From Biformimicrobium ophioploci (GTDB lineage: Bacteria > Pseudomonadota > Gammaproteobacteria > Pseudomonadales > Cellvibrionaceae): 64,000 nucleotides of DNA. The stretch is from NCBI RefSeq assembly GCF_030270605.1, contig NZ_BSYJ01000001.1, forward strand, positions 728,261-792,260. The letters are read 5' to 3'. This document shows positions 24,070 through 33,016 of this stretch, piece by piece. Under the pieces are notes generated by a model that saw only the letters and a list, made by a program, of their open reading frames with translations, searched no databases and was not told where the DNA came from. The first letter of the stretch is position 1, and each line of letters opens with the position of its first letter. A program made the translations under genes and the position numbers.

Positions 24070-25485
24070 TCAGGCTTGAACGAGCCGGCCTAGCCTGGAC
24101 GGGCGCAACAGCAGCACCACACTGGCCGCGCAGAATGGGATGATCCGTTCCGCCCAGTCTCCCGGGGTGCTGGGCAGGAGATAGAGCACCACGGCCAGGA
24201 TAAAACCGGTCAGCACGGATTCGCGTACCGCACGGTGGGCGGGCCGGGCGCCGGCAAGCTTTGCGAATACCGTTGGCCCGAAGGCAGAGCCAATCGCAAT
24301 CCAGGCAAATAGCACGCGTTCGAAAATGGTTGCCGGCAGAGAGAGTGCAATGATGACGGCAAATACTGCAACCGAGACCATGGCGATACGCGACACCCAG
24401 AGTTCACGGCCCGGCGTCAGCGCCTGCAGGCGCAGATCATGCGAAACCGTCGATGCGACCACCAGCAGCATGCTGTCGGCGGTCGACATGATCGCTGACA
24501 GGACTGCCGCCAGCAGTACCGCCGCCACAACCGGGTGCAGCAACAGGTTCGACATTTCGAAGAAGAGCGTTTCCGGATTTTCAATCTCGGGGATCAGGAA
24601 GCGCCCGAGTACCCCGAGAGAAAACATGCCAAGGAAAATCAGTGTCATCCAGCCGATGGCGATGAACTGCGCCTGGCGCAACGCGCGTTTGTCGCGCAGA
24701 GCCATAAAGCGATTTAACAGGTGCGGCTGGCCGTAGGTGCCTATGCCGACGGCGATACACCCGGCGACAAAACCGAGTGCGGCAAGTCCTGCATTGCCGG
24801 CCGTCATGGAGACGTCGCCAAGCGCCTGTGCAGCCTGCGCACTGATGCCCTGCCAGCCACCGACTGCATCAAATGCAAATGCCGGCAGCAGCAGTGCCGC
24901 ACAAAGCATCAGGATACCCTGCAGGGTGTCTGTCAGGCTGGCGGCCCAGAAGCCACCGAGAAACGTGTAGATGGTAATGATGGCGGCACCCAGCAGCAGG
25001 CTTTCCGCGAGAGGCAGGTTGAACGCGCCTGAAAAGGTATTGGCAGCACCCTGGAACTGGGCAGCAATATAGAAAATAAACGAAATGAGAATGATGACCG
25101 AAACCGTTATCTCGATACTGCGGTCGCGCTCGCCCCTGTGATCCTCCGCCAGGAAGGCCGTCAGCGTCAGTTGCTTGCGCTCGCCGGTATGGCGCATCAG
25201 GCGCGGTCCTATCCATAGCCATGCCACGGCGCAGCCACTCACCGAACCGCATGCAATCCAGATGGCCGCAGGCCCGAGCACGTAGGCGACCCCGCTCATC
25301 CCCAGCAGTGTCCAGGCCGAGGCGCTGCTGGCGCCATAGCTGATGGCGGCGACTACAGGGCCGAGCTGGCGGCCGCCAAGGAAATAGTCGTCGGTATTAC
25401 GGGTACGCCTCTGGCTCCAGAGACCGATTCCCAGCAGTACCAGCTTGTACAGCACCAGGGTGTAAATGGCGGCAGTAATATCCAT
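24070..25485 (-). CDS. Sodium:solute symporter family transporter
   Basis: A 471-aa SSS-family permease with about 13 hydrophobic segments. Typical marks are GLWSQRRTRNTDDYFLGGRQLGPVVAAISYGASSASAW near the N-terminus, YTFLGGFWAASLTDTLQGILML, and AAVLSAIMSTADSMLLVVAS, which carries Na+-site residues. It converges on the catabolic operon and shares its terminator. Such symporters import acids, amino acids, or nucleobase-like compounds. It could serve the island or be independent. Confidence 0.93.
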   Translation of the reverse strand: MDITAAIYTLVLYKLVLLGIGLWSQRRTRNTDDYFLGGRQLGPVVAAISYGASSASAWTLLGMSGVAYVLGPAAIWIACGSVSGCAVAWLWIGPRLMRHTGERKQLTLTAFLAEDHRGERDRSIEITVSVIILISFIFYIAAQFQGAANTFSGAFNLPLAESLLLGAAIITIYTFLGGFWAASLTDTLQGILMLCAALLLPAFAFDAVGGWQGISAQAAQALGDVSMTAGNAGLAALGFVAGCIAVGIGTYGQPHLLNRFMALRDKRALRQAQFIAIGWMTLIFLGMFSLGVLGRFLIPEIENPETLFFEMSNLLLHPVVAAVLLAAVLSAIMSTADSMLLVVASTVSHDLRLQALTPGRELWVSRIAMVSVAVFAVIIALSLPATIFERVLFAWIAIGSAFGPTVFAKLAGARPAHRAVRESVLTGFILAVVLYLLPSTPGDWAERIIPFCAASVVLLLRPSRLGRLVQA

Positions 25486-25615
25486 CTTGTCACCGATGTT
25501 TTTCTTATTCTCCGGGTAGAGAACAGATTATCAGCAACCTGGGGAAAAGTATCGCCTGGACAGTGCCCCGGCGACCATTGGGGACACTCTCAGGGCAGGT
25601 GCAACCTGACGGAAT

Positions 25616-25936
25616 TCAATGTTCCCTTGGATTGATCTTCTTGATCAGGAAATAGGTGGTGCCCAGCGCTGCGAGAATGAGGGACAGGCCGACTATGGCT
25701 TCGATCAATTCAAAACCGATAATTGCCATAAAAGCGAAACCGAATGTTCGCAATAGCTCACCGCTGTCCAGGAACAGGGAATCCTCCGAGGTATTGGTGA
25801 AATCGCGAGGGAGAATAATGGAGAGTTCGACGATAGAGGCGGCCACTACTATCACTGAGAGGAGTAGTAAGCCAAATACCAGTCACTTTTTCAGAAAGTG
25901 AATCGCGTCGAGTGCGGCCTCAATTTTGCTGTTCAT
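25616..25936 (-). pseudogene. PsiE-like small membrane protein gene with an in-frame TGA
   Basis: Reading from ATG 25936 gives MNSKIEAALDAIHFLKK, then TGA (25883-25885), then LVFGLLLLSVIVVAASIVEL and on to a full C-terminus (three hydrophobic segments, IGFELIEAIVGLSLIL). The stop lies at the start of the first membrane segment and the frame is otherwise intact, so a single change such as TGG to TGA is the simplest reading. A downstream GTG (25855) could give a 79-aa product lacking the N-terminus. Similarity to PsiE-type proteins is by pattern only. Confidence 0.6.
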
Positions 25937-26336
25937 GCGCGTGGATATTCCCCGGTTTAGAGCTGCACCCAAACGGTAGGGGGCTGGCAGGCTCTAACTC
26001 TAAGCGTAGATGTGCACAGGTGCAGTTACCTTAATGAATGCGCGGGATAGAGGCAGGGGAGTATCGATAAGGCATGGATTTATCTTCCAGATAGGCCTTC
26101 TAACGAGTCTATATGGCTGGATTCGGCACCCATTACAAAGGCAAAAAATCGATGTTTTTTTGTGACGTAATCAAAGTTTTTGCCTTCGATTACATATAGC
26201 TACAGAGGCTCGTTTTTGCCTGGCGCGGTCGTCCCATCAATTCTGCTTGACGATTCAGTGTCGAGCTGTGACCGTTAAAAACGGTCCTATCTTCGTTAAT
26301 TCTCTGGCGTGGTAATTGGCCCGCCAAGGGACAACA
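25937..26336. other. 400-bp intergenic stretch, no gene seen
   Basis: AT-richer than its neighbours. It contains a long-loop inverted repeat (AAGGCAAAAA at 26138 and TTTTTGCCTT at 26177) around TGTGACGTAATCAAAG. No ORF, RNA gene or convincing terminator is visible. Confidence 0.6.
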
Positions 26337-26915
26337 ATGAAAAAAAAGATATTCTGCGCGTTAATGCTGGGGGTCCATGTTAGCGCGTGCACAGAGTCTT
26401 CAGGCTCAAAATATATTGCATCGGATCAATCCCTGCTGGAAAAGAGCGAGGGCTTTATCGATGCGTTCTATTCCTTTGATTCAGGAAGATTGGAAGAACA
26501 TTTGCTGAGTGATGACGAGTCTGCAGCAGCAATGCTCTACTATCAGGGCTGGGCAGAAGGTGGCAATTATAAAGTCCTGCACAGGAAGCCGTGCGAGGTT
26601 GCAGAGCCAAACCTGATCGAGTGTTCGATAACGGTAGAGGATGACCCTATCCTGGCCCTCGGGATCGATTTCAAAGTCACAGACACCTTCCACATTTCCT
26701 TCGCGGCAGGTGAAATCTCTTCTATCAAGACAAGTTCAAACGACCCGCAGATATATTATCAGGCGCGGGATTGGGTGAAGCTAAACCATCCGGATCTGAT
26801 CGAAATTCCTTGCAAGAAACTCTTCAATGGCGGTCCTACGCCCGGTGAATGCGCTCGTGCCATGACCGAGGGATATGCAAAATTCGCTGCAAGTGCGGAC
26901 TTTCCCGAGCGATAG
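26337..26915 (+). CDS. Putative lipoprotein of unknown function
   Basis: A 192-aa protein with a lipoprotein-like signal (MKKKIFCALMLGVHVSAC; Cys18 in a VSAC lipobox). The mature part is acidic and has paired Cys residues, CEVAEPNLIEC and a C-terminal IPCKKLFNGGPTPGEC, suggesting disulfides in the periplasm. ATG 26337 has AAGGGA upstream. I do not recognise the family. It stands alone between two plus-strand gaps. Confidence 0.8.
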   Translation: MKKKIFCALMLGVHVSACTESSGSKYIASDQSLLEKSEGFIDAFYSFDSGRLEEHLLSDDESAAAMLYYQGWAEGGNYKVLHRKPCEVAEPNLIECSITVEDDPILALGIDFKVTDTFHISFAAGEISSIKTSSNDPQIYYQARDWVKLNHPDLIEIPCKKLFNGGPTPGECARAMTEGYAKFAASADFPER

Positions 26916-26978
26916 CATTTTTTACTGATAGTTAGTGGTGGAATTATAAAAAGTTAAATTGACCGTGGAGGTCGCACC

Positions 26979-27905
26979 ATGGATTTAGGTATAGAAAGAA
27001 TTCCAGCCAGTCGCATTGAGAGCATGCGCTATCTCACGAAGTACTGGCTTCAGCCGGCATTGATTGTGCTGGCCATGTCCCTGCCTTTATTGGAATTGCC
27101 AAAGATTTCCTATCAGGTTTTCTGGAGCTGCCTGCTGGCCCTTTTGATCTGCCTGGAGGCGGTAATCCCTGCAAGGCCTCACTGGCAAAAATCCCTGAAT
27201 GATAATCTTCTGGTGCTGGGCCTCGTGTGGATCGCCTCGACTGCGGGTGATATTTTCAAGGCACTCATGGATAAGTCTGTATTCTCCTGGCTTGAATCTA
27301 TCCGGGAGCAATTCGGACTGGGTATCTGGCCAAGCGAATGGCCAATGATTGCGCAGGTGATGCTCGTTTTTGTTGGCTATGAGTTCGTCAATTACTGGTA
27401 TCACCGTGGCGCACACCGCTGGGGCTGGCTTTGGAAGGCTTCCGGCCACGGAACCCATCATGCCTTTAAGAATCTATCCGCAATCAACACGATGGCAAAT
27501 CACCCCTTCGAGGCAGTCTTTTTGCTCCTGCCGAGAATGATCGTGGGCGTATTGCTTGGCGGCGTTGAGGTGGGTCTGGCAGCAGGTTCGCTGTTTACTG
27601 TTACTGTGTTTATGGCGCATAGCAACCTGGATCTGAACTCAAAGATTATAGGCTGGATATTCACGACCAATCGCTATCATATTCATCACCACTCCATGGT
27701 GCGGGAAGAAAGCAACACCAATTACGGGTGCGCCTGTATATTTTGGGATAGGGTATTCGGTACTTTCAGTGATGCAGATACGGAGGAGACTGGAATCGGC
27801 AAAGAGCAGCCCGGTTACGCAGAGTTATTCCTGATGCCGTTTGAGGAACCGAAGGCGTCAGAGGTGGCGCCAGCGGGAAGTCCGGCGCCAACAGCCGACG
27901 CCTGA
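26979..27905 (+). CDS. Sterol desaturase/fatty acid hydroxylase superfamily protein
   Basis: A 308-aa membrane di-iron enzyme. Three histidine boxes are visible: HRGAH (HX3H), HGTHH (HX2HH), and HIHHH late in the protein (YHIHHHSM). Hydrophobic segments flank them. Start ATG 26979 follows GGAGG. Members hydroxylate or desaturate lipids; the substrate is unknown. The C-terminal Ala/Pro-rich tail is not conserved in the family. Confidence 0.93.
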   Translation: MDLGIERIPASRIESMRYLTKYWLQPALIVLAMSLPLLELPKISYQVFWSCLLALLICLEAVIPARPHWQKSLNDNLLVLGLVWIASTAGDIFKALMDKSVFSWLESIREQFGLGIWPSEWPMIAQVMLVFVGYEFVNYWYHRGAHRWGWLWKASGHGTHHAFKNLSAINTMANHPFEAVFLLLPRMIVGVLLGGVEVGLAAGSLFTVTVFMAHSNLDLNSKIIGWIFTTNRYHIHHHSMVREESNTNYGCACIFWDRVFGTFSDADTEETGIGKEQPGYAELFLMPFEEPKASEVAPAGSPAPTADA

Positions 27906-27947
27906 CTTCCGGCATTGCATACCGAGTAAAGGCTTATCAGGTGCCGA

Positions 27948-28772
27948 TCAGGAGGCCGGCTTGATAAATACCAGGGTCATGCGCTCACTCTCGCCGATGG
28001 CGAGGTAAGGCGCTTTTTCCTCATCGGTCTTGAGGTCACGCAAGGTTGGCGGCAGCTGCCACACACCCTTCTCATAGTCCTTGGTATCCGCCTCGTTGTG
28101 GTTGAAGTAACCCTCGGCGTGCAGCTTGAAGCCGGCCTTCTCCGCTTCCGCGATCACGTAATCGCGGCCCACATAGCCGATATTCTTTCCCTGCCAATCC
28201 TGTCCGGGATCTGCCATGTGCTGCACAACACCCAGCTTGCCACCGGGCTTTAGGATGTCAAAGAAGTGGGCCATGGCCGCGCCAGTGATACCCTTGGATG
28301 CCATCCCATGCAGGTTGCGGAAGGTCACCACACGGTCTGCCTCGCCTGACTTGGCCGCGCCAATCTTCAGGATGCCATTCTCCTCGTCCAGGGTGAGGGA
28401 GCTGACTTCGACCTTGCCGTAGATGCCCTTGTTGCCCGCCAGCTTTTTCTCAAAACGCTCGCGGGAACCCGGGCGGTAGCTGGCCTGGGTATCGCTGCTG
28501 TCGTAGTGGGCCGCAATCAGGCGGCCATCTTTCTGTAGGTATGGCGCCAGAATCTCGGTATACCAACCGCCGCCCGGCCAGACCTCAACCACAGTGTGAT
28601 GTGGCTGGATATCGAACAGGGTCAGGGTTTGAACCGGATTGCGGTAGGTATCGCGGGCTGTGTAGGCCTCGGTGCGGTGTTTGCCGTCTACTGCAGCCTG
28701 CAGTGCCGTCTCGTCGATCGCATAGCTGGGCATGGCGCCCAGTGCCGCCAGAATCAAAGCAAATCTCTTCAC
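27948..28772 (-). CDS. Exported class I SAM-dependent methyltransferase-like protein
   Basis: A 274-aa protein with an N-terminal signal peptide (MKRFALILAALGAMPSYA) followed by a Rossmann methyltransferase core. Seen: VVEVWPGGGWYTEIL (glycine motif I), an AAHYDSSD acidic loop, and LKPGGKLGVVQHM. Length and layout match predicted periplasmic methyltransferases of proteobacteria. An exported SAM enzyme is odd because SAM is cytosolic, so it may bind another ligand. Monocistronic. Confidence 0.85.
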   Translation of the reverse strand: MKRFALILAALGAMPSYAIDETALQAAVDGKHRTEAYTARDTYRNPVQTLTLFDIQPHHTVVEVWPGGGWYTEILAPYLQKDGRLIAAHYDSSDTQASYRPGSRERFEKKLAGNKGIYGKVEVSSLTLDEENGILKIGAAKSGEADRVVTFRNLHGMASKGITGAAMAHFFDILKPGGKLGVVQHMADPGQDWQGKNIGYVGRDYVIAEAEKAGFKLHAEGYFNHNEADTKDYEKGVWQLPPTLRDLKTDEEKAPYLAIGESERMTLVFIKPAS

Positions 28773-28871
28773 TGAATGTCTCCTTTTGTGCGTTCCACTG
28801 CAGACTATATAGCGGGGTGAGGTGGTAGGTGAATAGCCAGGGCCATATCCCGGCAGTGCGGCCTGGAGTTG

Positions 28872-29747
28872 CTAGGGGGTAGATTGCATCAGGGTGCTTA
28901 TCGTATCCAGCTGCCGCCTTATGGCTGCAAGGCTGTCCTGCCCGGGCATCGCACCGCGGTAATGCTGCACCGCATACCAGAGCACCGTCAGGTAGCGATA
29001 CACCACACGCCAGTGGTGCAGGCGTTGGCGGTCATCGTACCCGACCTCGCGGCCGAGGTAGTGCCCGAGTAACTGTTGCCGCGCGGGTTCGGATAGCTGG
29101 TGTTCTTCCACAATCACCGCCAGCTCATAAAACGCATCCCCCATGGCAGCATATTCCCAGTCGACGGCGTAAAGGCCACCGCTGTTGGTGGCGATCAGGT
29201 TGGTGGCATTCAGGTCGTTATGGCAGAGCTTCGGGCCGCAACACAGCGATGCTGCCCTGTCGATATGTACCTCGGTGCTTTTTCTTATTCCCGACAGCGA
29301 GCTGGAAAATTCCGCATCGGTGTCAATCGCTTGCCAGTAGCGTTCAGCCTTGCTGCGAATATCCAGCTTCGCATCGATGGCGGGTAGCGCATGGATACCG
29401 CGCGCCAGTTCTGCCAGCTGCAGCAGGGTTGCGTTGTCCGCACGCGGGAATGGCTGACCTTCGAGGTATTCGGTCACCAGATATTTGTGCGCCGGGTCGG
29501 CGTGTACCAGTGGCGCACACAGCCCCGCACTGTCCGCTTCCTGTAGCGCCCTGATTTCGGCGACGCGGTCCAGGTCCAGTGCCGCACTGTTGGGCGAGTT
29601 TCGGCGCAGCACCAGCCTGCGCTCGCCGGCACTCAGTAGGTAGCTGCTGTTGGTCAGGCCGCCCGCGAGTGGCCGCAGCAGAGTGGGTTGCACACTGCTC
29701 CAGCGTTGCCAGTCGGCGGGGATAATGTCAGTGGGCTCGGCGGGCAT
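28872..29747 (-). CDS. Thiamine kinase-like phosphotransferase (APH/ThiK fold)
   Basis: A 291-aa protein of the aminoglycoside phosphotransferase/choline kinase fold. Seen: LTNSSYLLSAGERRLVLRRN (ATP loop and Lys/Arg), catalytic HNDLNATN and the metal-binding DWEYAAMGDAFYELA. It ends a TPP-riboswitch operon and lies 12 bp after the PnuC-like gene, so thiamine phosphorylation after uptake is the natural role (ThiK-like). The family alone would also allow other small alcohols. Confidence 0.85.
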   Translation of the reverse strand: MPAEPTDIIPADWQRWSSVQPTLLRPLAGGLTNSSYLLSAGERRLVLRRNSPNSAALDLDRVAEIRALQEADSAGLCAPLVHADPAHKYLVTEYLEGQPFPRADNATLLQLAELARGIHALPAIDAKLDIRSKAERYWQAIDTDAEFSSSLSGIRKSTEVHIDRAASLCCGPKLCHNDLNATNLIATNSGGLYAVDWEYAAMGDAFYELAVIVEEHQLSEPARQQLLGHYLGREVGYDDRQRLHHWRVVYRYLTVLWYAVQHYRGAMPGQDSLAAIRRQLDTISTLMQSTP

Positions 29748-29759
29748 TCTGCAAGATGC

Positions 29760-30383
29760 TCAGGCGGGTACCGCCTGGCCCTGACGGTAGCTGGCGTGCC
29801 AGCGGATAAATCCAAACACCACCAGCACCACATAAAACACAAACAGCAATGCCGTCAGGTAGAGTTCCCGGTCCAGGTACAGGTAGATAGACACGGCATC
29901 GATCACCAGCCAGTAGATCCAGTTCTCCAGTACCTTGCGCGTGACCATGTAGGTGGTCACCACCGCGCCCCAGGTGGTGAACGAATCCAGATACGGCAGT
30001 GCCGCATCGGTGGTGCTCTGCAGCAGGTAACCAAAGCCGAGTGTTAGGATGCCAACGCCGGCCAGTACCAGCAGGTGTGTCCTGAGCGGCCACACGTTGA
30101 TTTCGAGTGTCTCGCCATTTTCATTCCGATGTTGCCATTGCCACCAGCCGTACACGGCCATCACCAGGTAGAACACCTGTAGCGCGGACTCCATCAGCAG
30201 GCTGACATCCCAGAACAGGAAGGTGTAAATCAGTGTGCTACCGAAGGCGGCATACCAGCAGCTGATTTTTTCCTGCATCGCCAGCACCAGGTAAGCCAGC
30301 GCCAGGATCACGGCCGCAACTTCCCACAGGGACATGGCGGCGGCCGCCGACGCGATGGCGCTAATGATCTGCTGGTCAAACAT
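29760..30383 (-). CDS. PnuC/PnuT-family transporter, probably thiamine
   Basis: A 207-aa membrane protein with about seven hydrophobic segments and PnuC marks: VYGWWQWQHR after TM3 and TRKVLENWIYWLVIDAVSIYLY near the C-terminus. ATG 30383 overlaps the YkoF-like stop by 8 bp (translational coupling). PnuC proteins carry nicotinamide riboside, while PnuT relatives carry thiamine. TPP-riboswitch control and the kinase neighbour point to thiamine (metabolic trapping). Confidence 0.92.
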   Translation of the reverse strand: MFDQQIISAIASAAAAMSLWEVAAVILALAYLVLAMQEKISCWYAAFGSTLIYTFLFWDVSLLMESALQVFYLVMAVYGWWQWQHRNENGETLEINVWPLRTHLLVLAGVGILTLGFGYLLQSTTDAALPYLDSFTTWGAVVTTYMVTRKVLENWIYWLVIDAVSIYLYLDRELYLTALLFVFYVVLVVFGFIRWHASYRQGQAVPA

Positions 30384-30639
30384 GTTCGGCTCCGGGACTG
30401 AGGTCGCCCTCGATAAACTTGCACACGAAAATGGCGCGGCCAAACTTTTCATAAGAGCGGCGTATTTCCGCCTTCATCACATCCATGACCAGGTCGTAGT
30501 CGCCGAACACCTGGGTACTCATGGTGTTGGTGAGTACGCGCAGGCCGGGGTGGGCATTGAGGCGATCGATGAAGTTCTGGATTGCGGGGATGTATTCATC
30601 CCGCAACGGGTATTTGCTGATTTCAACCGAGAGTTTCAT
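30376..30639 (-). CDS. YkoF-like thiamine/HMP-binding domain protein
   Basis: An 87-aa protein, MKLSVEISKYPL..., with YIPAIQNFIDRLNAHPGLRVLTNTMSTQVFGDYDLVMDVM, matching small YkoF/MTH1187-type ferredoxin-like domains that bind thiamine or HMP. ATG 30639 is chosen; the longer upstream frame runs through the inverted-repeat element. Its overlap with the PnuC-like gene and the shared riboswitch make a cytoplasmic thiamine-related function likely. Confidence 0.85.
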   Translation of the reverse strand: MKLSVEISKYPLRDEYIPAIQNFIDRLNAHPGLRVLTNTMSTQVFGDYDLVMDVMKAEIRRSYEKFGRAIFVCKFIEGDLSPGAEHV

Positions 30640-30658
30640 AGGATTTCCAGATTCAGCC

Positions 30659-30780
30659 GGTAGAACATTAGGGTGCTTATTCAAAAACGCATGAATACTT
30701 CCCTGTAGCTCCGGCGCGCACGCCGAGGTGTCGGACCACCATGTGCGCGACGGTTTTGAATAAGACCCTAATGCGCTACC
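30659..30780. repeat. MITE-like element with about 27-bp terminal inverted repeats
   Basis: Left arm from GGTAG (30659) through ATTAGGGTGCTTATTCAAAA (30667-30686) pairs with TTTTGAATAAGACCCTAAT (30754-30772) through CTACC (30780), with only a few mismatches. The interior carries a small GC-rich hairpin (CGGCGCGCACGCCG). It separates the TonB receptor from the YkoF-like gene. It has no coding content and is probably a mobile or intergenic repeat; it could also act as an RNA stem-loop inside the operon. Confidence 0.75.
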
Positions 30781-30796
30781 AGAATCTTAATATCTT

Positions 30797-32944
30797 TTAA
30801 AATGTATAGCTGCCAGACAGGCCCACTACGCGCGGCTCACCAAACTGGTAGTAGGCTTCCGGTGCATAGAAGTTGGCCGGGTTGTTGCCGAACTGGTTGC
30901 TGAAGTAAAAGCCGCGGGTGTAGTAATCCTCGTCGGTGAGGTTACGGCCCCACAGGGAGATGTCCCACTTGTCCGCGGTGTAAGTCAGGCGTGCATTCAG
31001 CAGCTCGTAGCTGGTGGACTTCTCGTTGTGGCTGTTGGAGTAATAGAACGCATCCTTGCCCTCCACTTCAACGCGCAGCGCGAGTTGCGGCAGCAGTGCG
31101 ATTTCAGTGCCGGTAAAGAACTGGTAGTTGGGTGCATGTGCCAGGTCGCGGCCATCCAGGTCGACCGGCGCCAGGGTGATGCCGTTCCAGTCATCGCGGG
31201 CGTCGACGTGCGCGCTGCTGGTGAAGTCCTCGAACTCCGCATCAAGCCAGCCCGCCGCCGCAAACAGTCGCACGGCATCGGTTACGCGGTAATCCAGCTC
31301 GACTTCCACACCGGTGGTGTTGCCGCCGGCCGCGTTGGTGAGGTAGTCGTCAAAGGAGAAGTCGTTCGGGTCGAAGATGGACTGCTTCGCCTGTACATCG
31401 CTGCGGTCCTGCAGGAAGGCGGCAACCTGGGCCTGCAGGCGGCCGTCGAGCCACTGGCCCTTGAAGCCAAGTTCGTAGTTCAGCATGTGCTCGGTATCGA
31501 AGCCGAACACTTCGCTGCCGATGGCCGGGTTGGTGGCGGAGGCCGAAATGATGCGGCCGTTGACGCCGCCAGCCTTGTAGCCGCGGGAGACACCGGCATA
31601 AACCAGCGTGTTGTCTGCGGTGCGGTACTCGACGGTGATATCGCCGCCCCACAGGTTTTCATCGTTGCTGGAGTCCACTGCCAGGGAATCGGCGTAATCT
31701 GCATCGCGCTGCTCGAAACGCAGGCCGGTGATCAGGTCCAGGTTGTCACCCAGGCTCGTGCGCAGCTGGCCGTAGACGGCCGCATTGGCGGTTTCGAAGG
31801 TGCTGGTGAAAGTGCCCTGGCGGTTCAGCTGCTCTTCCTCATTGCGCAGGTAAATGCCGGCAACCCAGCTGCTGCGGTCATTGAACAGGCGTGAAGTTTC
31901 GGTGGATACCAGGCGCAGGTCGGCACTGACATTGTCCTTGTCACGCAGGTAGTTGTCGGTGGAGCTGTACTCCCACGGGTGGAAGCCGACGAAGGTCCAG
32001 TCCTCGTCGTAGCCGTACTCGGTGTCCGAGTTGGCGACGCTCAGTACAGACTCCAGGGTAAAGACGCTGTTGCCGGTCCAGGTGGCGGAGACAGAGCCGG
32101 CCAGGGTTTCCTGGCGGTCATGGCCCGGCTGGTCGGACAGGGTAGTGCGGGTATTTTCCAAGGAGAAGGCATCGTAGCCGTTGTCGATGTCGACATACAG
32201 CAGCGCCACGTCCAGCTGCAGGTCTGCAATCGGCTGGTAGCGCAGCTTGCCGCGCGCGGCGGCCTCATCGACGTTGTTGGTGTCGTCGCGGCCGAGGAAC
32301 GCATTGTCGATATGGCCGTTGGACTGCTGGGTACGCGCCGCAAAACGATAGGCGAGCTGGTCGCTCAGGGGGCCGCTGACCGCCGCGGAGAACATGCGGC
32401 CATCGTAGTCGGCCAGTTCTGCAGAGACCCTTGCGGATGCCTCTGCCGTGGGCGCCGCGCTCTGCATGGAAACCAGGCCGGCCAGTGCATTGGCACCGTA
32501 GATGGTGCCCTGCGGGCCGCGCAATATCTCCACCTGCTCGATATCCAGAGTGCTGGCCGCAAGGCCCAGGCCGGTGAAATCGATGCCGTCGATCACCAGG
32601 CCCACAGACGGGTTGATCGGGTCGATAAACTGGCTGCGCTCGCCAATTCCGCGAATCTGGATAAAGCGCCCGCGCGAGGCGCCGGCGGAATAGTTGACGT
32701 TCGGCGCCAGGTTCAGCAGCTGGTCCAAGTTGGTGGCGCCGCGGGCTTCGATCGTATCCTGGTCGAATACGCTGATGCTGGTGGGGATATCGAGCAGGCC
32801 GGCTTCGCGGAACTGGCTGGTAACCACAACTTCTTCAAGGTTTTCCTGCTCGGGCGCGGTATCCGCGCTGGCCAGCCCGGCGGACAGGCTACTGGCGATG
32901 GTGACTGCCAGGGCAATCTGGTTCTTTTTATGCGTGAAAAGCAT
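30797..32944 (-). CDS. TonB-dependent outer-membrane receptor, probably thiamine uptake
   Basis: A 715-aa receptor. Signal peptide (about 1-27), TonB box-like EEVVVTSQF, plug domain with TNLDQLLNLAPNVNYSAGASRGRFIQIRGIG, then a 22-strand barrel ending in the aromatic C-terminus SGSYTF. A TPP riboswitch lies directly upstream, and YkoF-like, PnuC-like and kinase genes follow. So uptake of thiamine or a precursor is more likely than siderophore uptake. Confidence 0.94.
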   Translation of the reverse strand: MLFTHKKNQIALAVTIASSLSAGLASADTAPEQENLEEVVVTSQFREAGLLDIPTSISVFDQDTIEARGATNLDQLLNLAPNVNYSAGASRGRFIQIRGIGERSQFIDPINPSVGLVIDGIDFTGLGLAASTLDIEQVEILRGPQGTIYGANALAGLVSMQSAAPTAEASARVSAELADYDGRMFSAAVSGPLSDQLAYRFAARTQQSNGHIDNAFLGRDDTNNVDEAAARGKLRYQPIADLQLDVALLYVDIDNGYDAFSLENTRTTLSDQPGHDRQETLAGSVSATWTGNSVFTLESVLSVANSDTEYGYDEDWTFVGFHPWEYSSTDNYLRDKDNVSADLRLVSTETSRLFNDRSSWVAGIYLRNEEEQLNRQGTFTSTFETANAAVYGQLRTSLGDNLDLITGLRFEQRDADYADSLAVDSSNDENLWGGDITVEYRTADNTLVYAGVSRGYKAGGVNGRIISASATNPAIGSEVFGFDTEHMLNYELGFKGQWLDGRLQAQVAAFLQDRSDVQAKQSIFDPNDFSFDDYLTNAAGGNTTGVEVELDYRVTDAVRLFAAAGWLDAEFEDFTSSAHVDARDDWNGITLAPVDLDGRDLAHAPNYQFFTGTEIALLPQLALRVEVEGKDAFYYSNSHNEKSTSYELLNARLTYTADKWDISLWGRNLTDEDYYTRGFYFSNQFGNNPANFYAPEAYYQFGEPRVVGLSGSYTF

Positions 32945-33016
32945 GGCTCTCTCTCTGTGTTCAGAAGAATGAAAGAGACCCGGAGCGCGACGATAGGAGG
33001 ACTTCTTTGGATTTAC

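Noticed and set aside
26138..26186. Inverted repeat AAGGCAAAAA...TTTTTGCCTT as a terminator
   Set aside because: The 29-nt loop and lack of a GC stem make it weak; left as part of the intergenic note.
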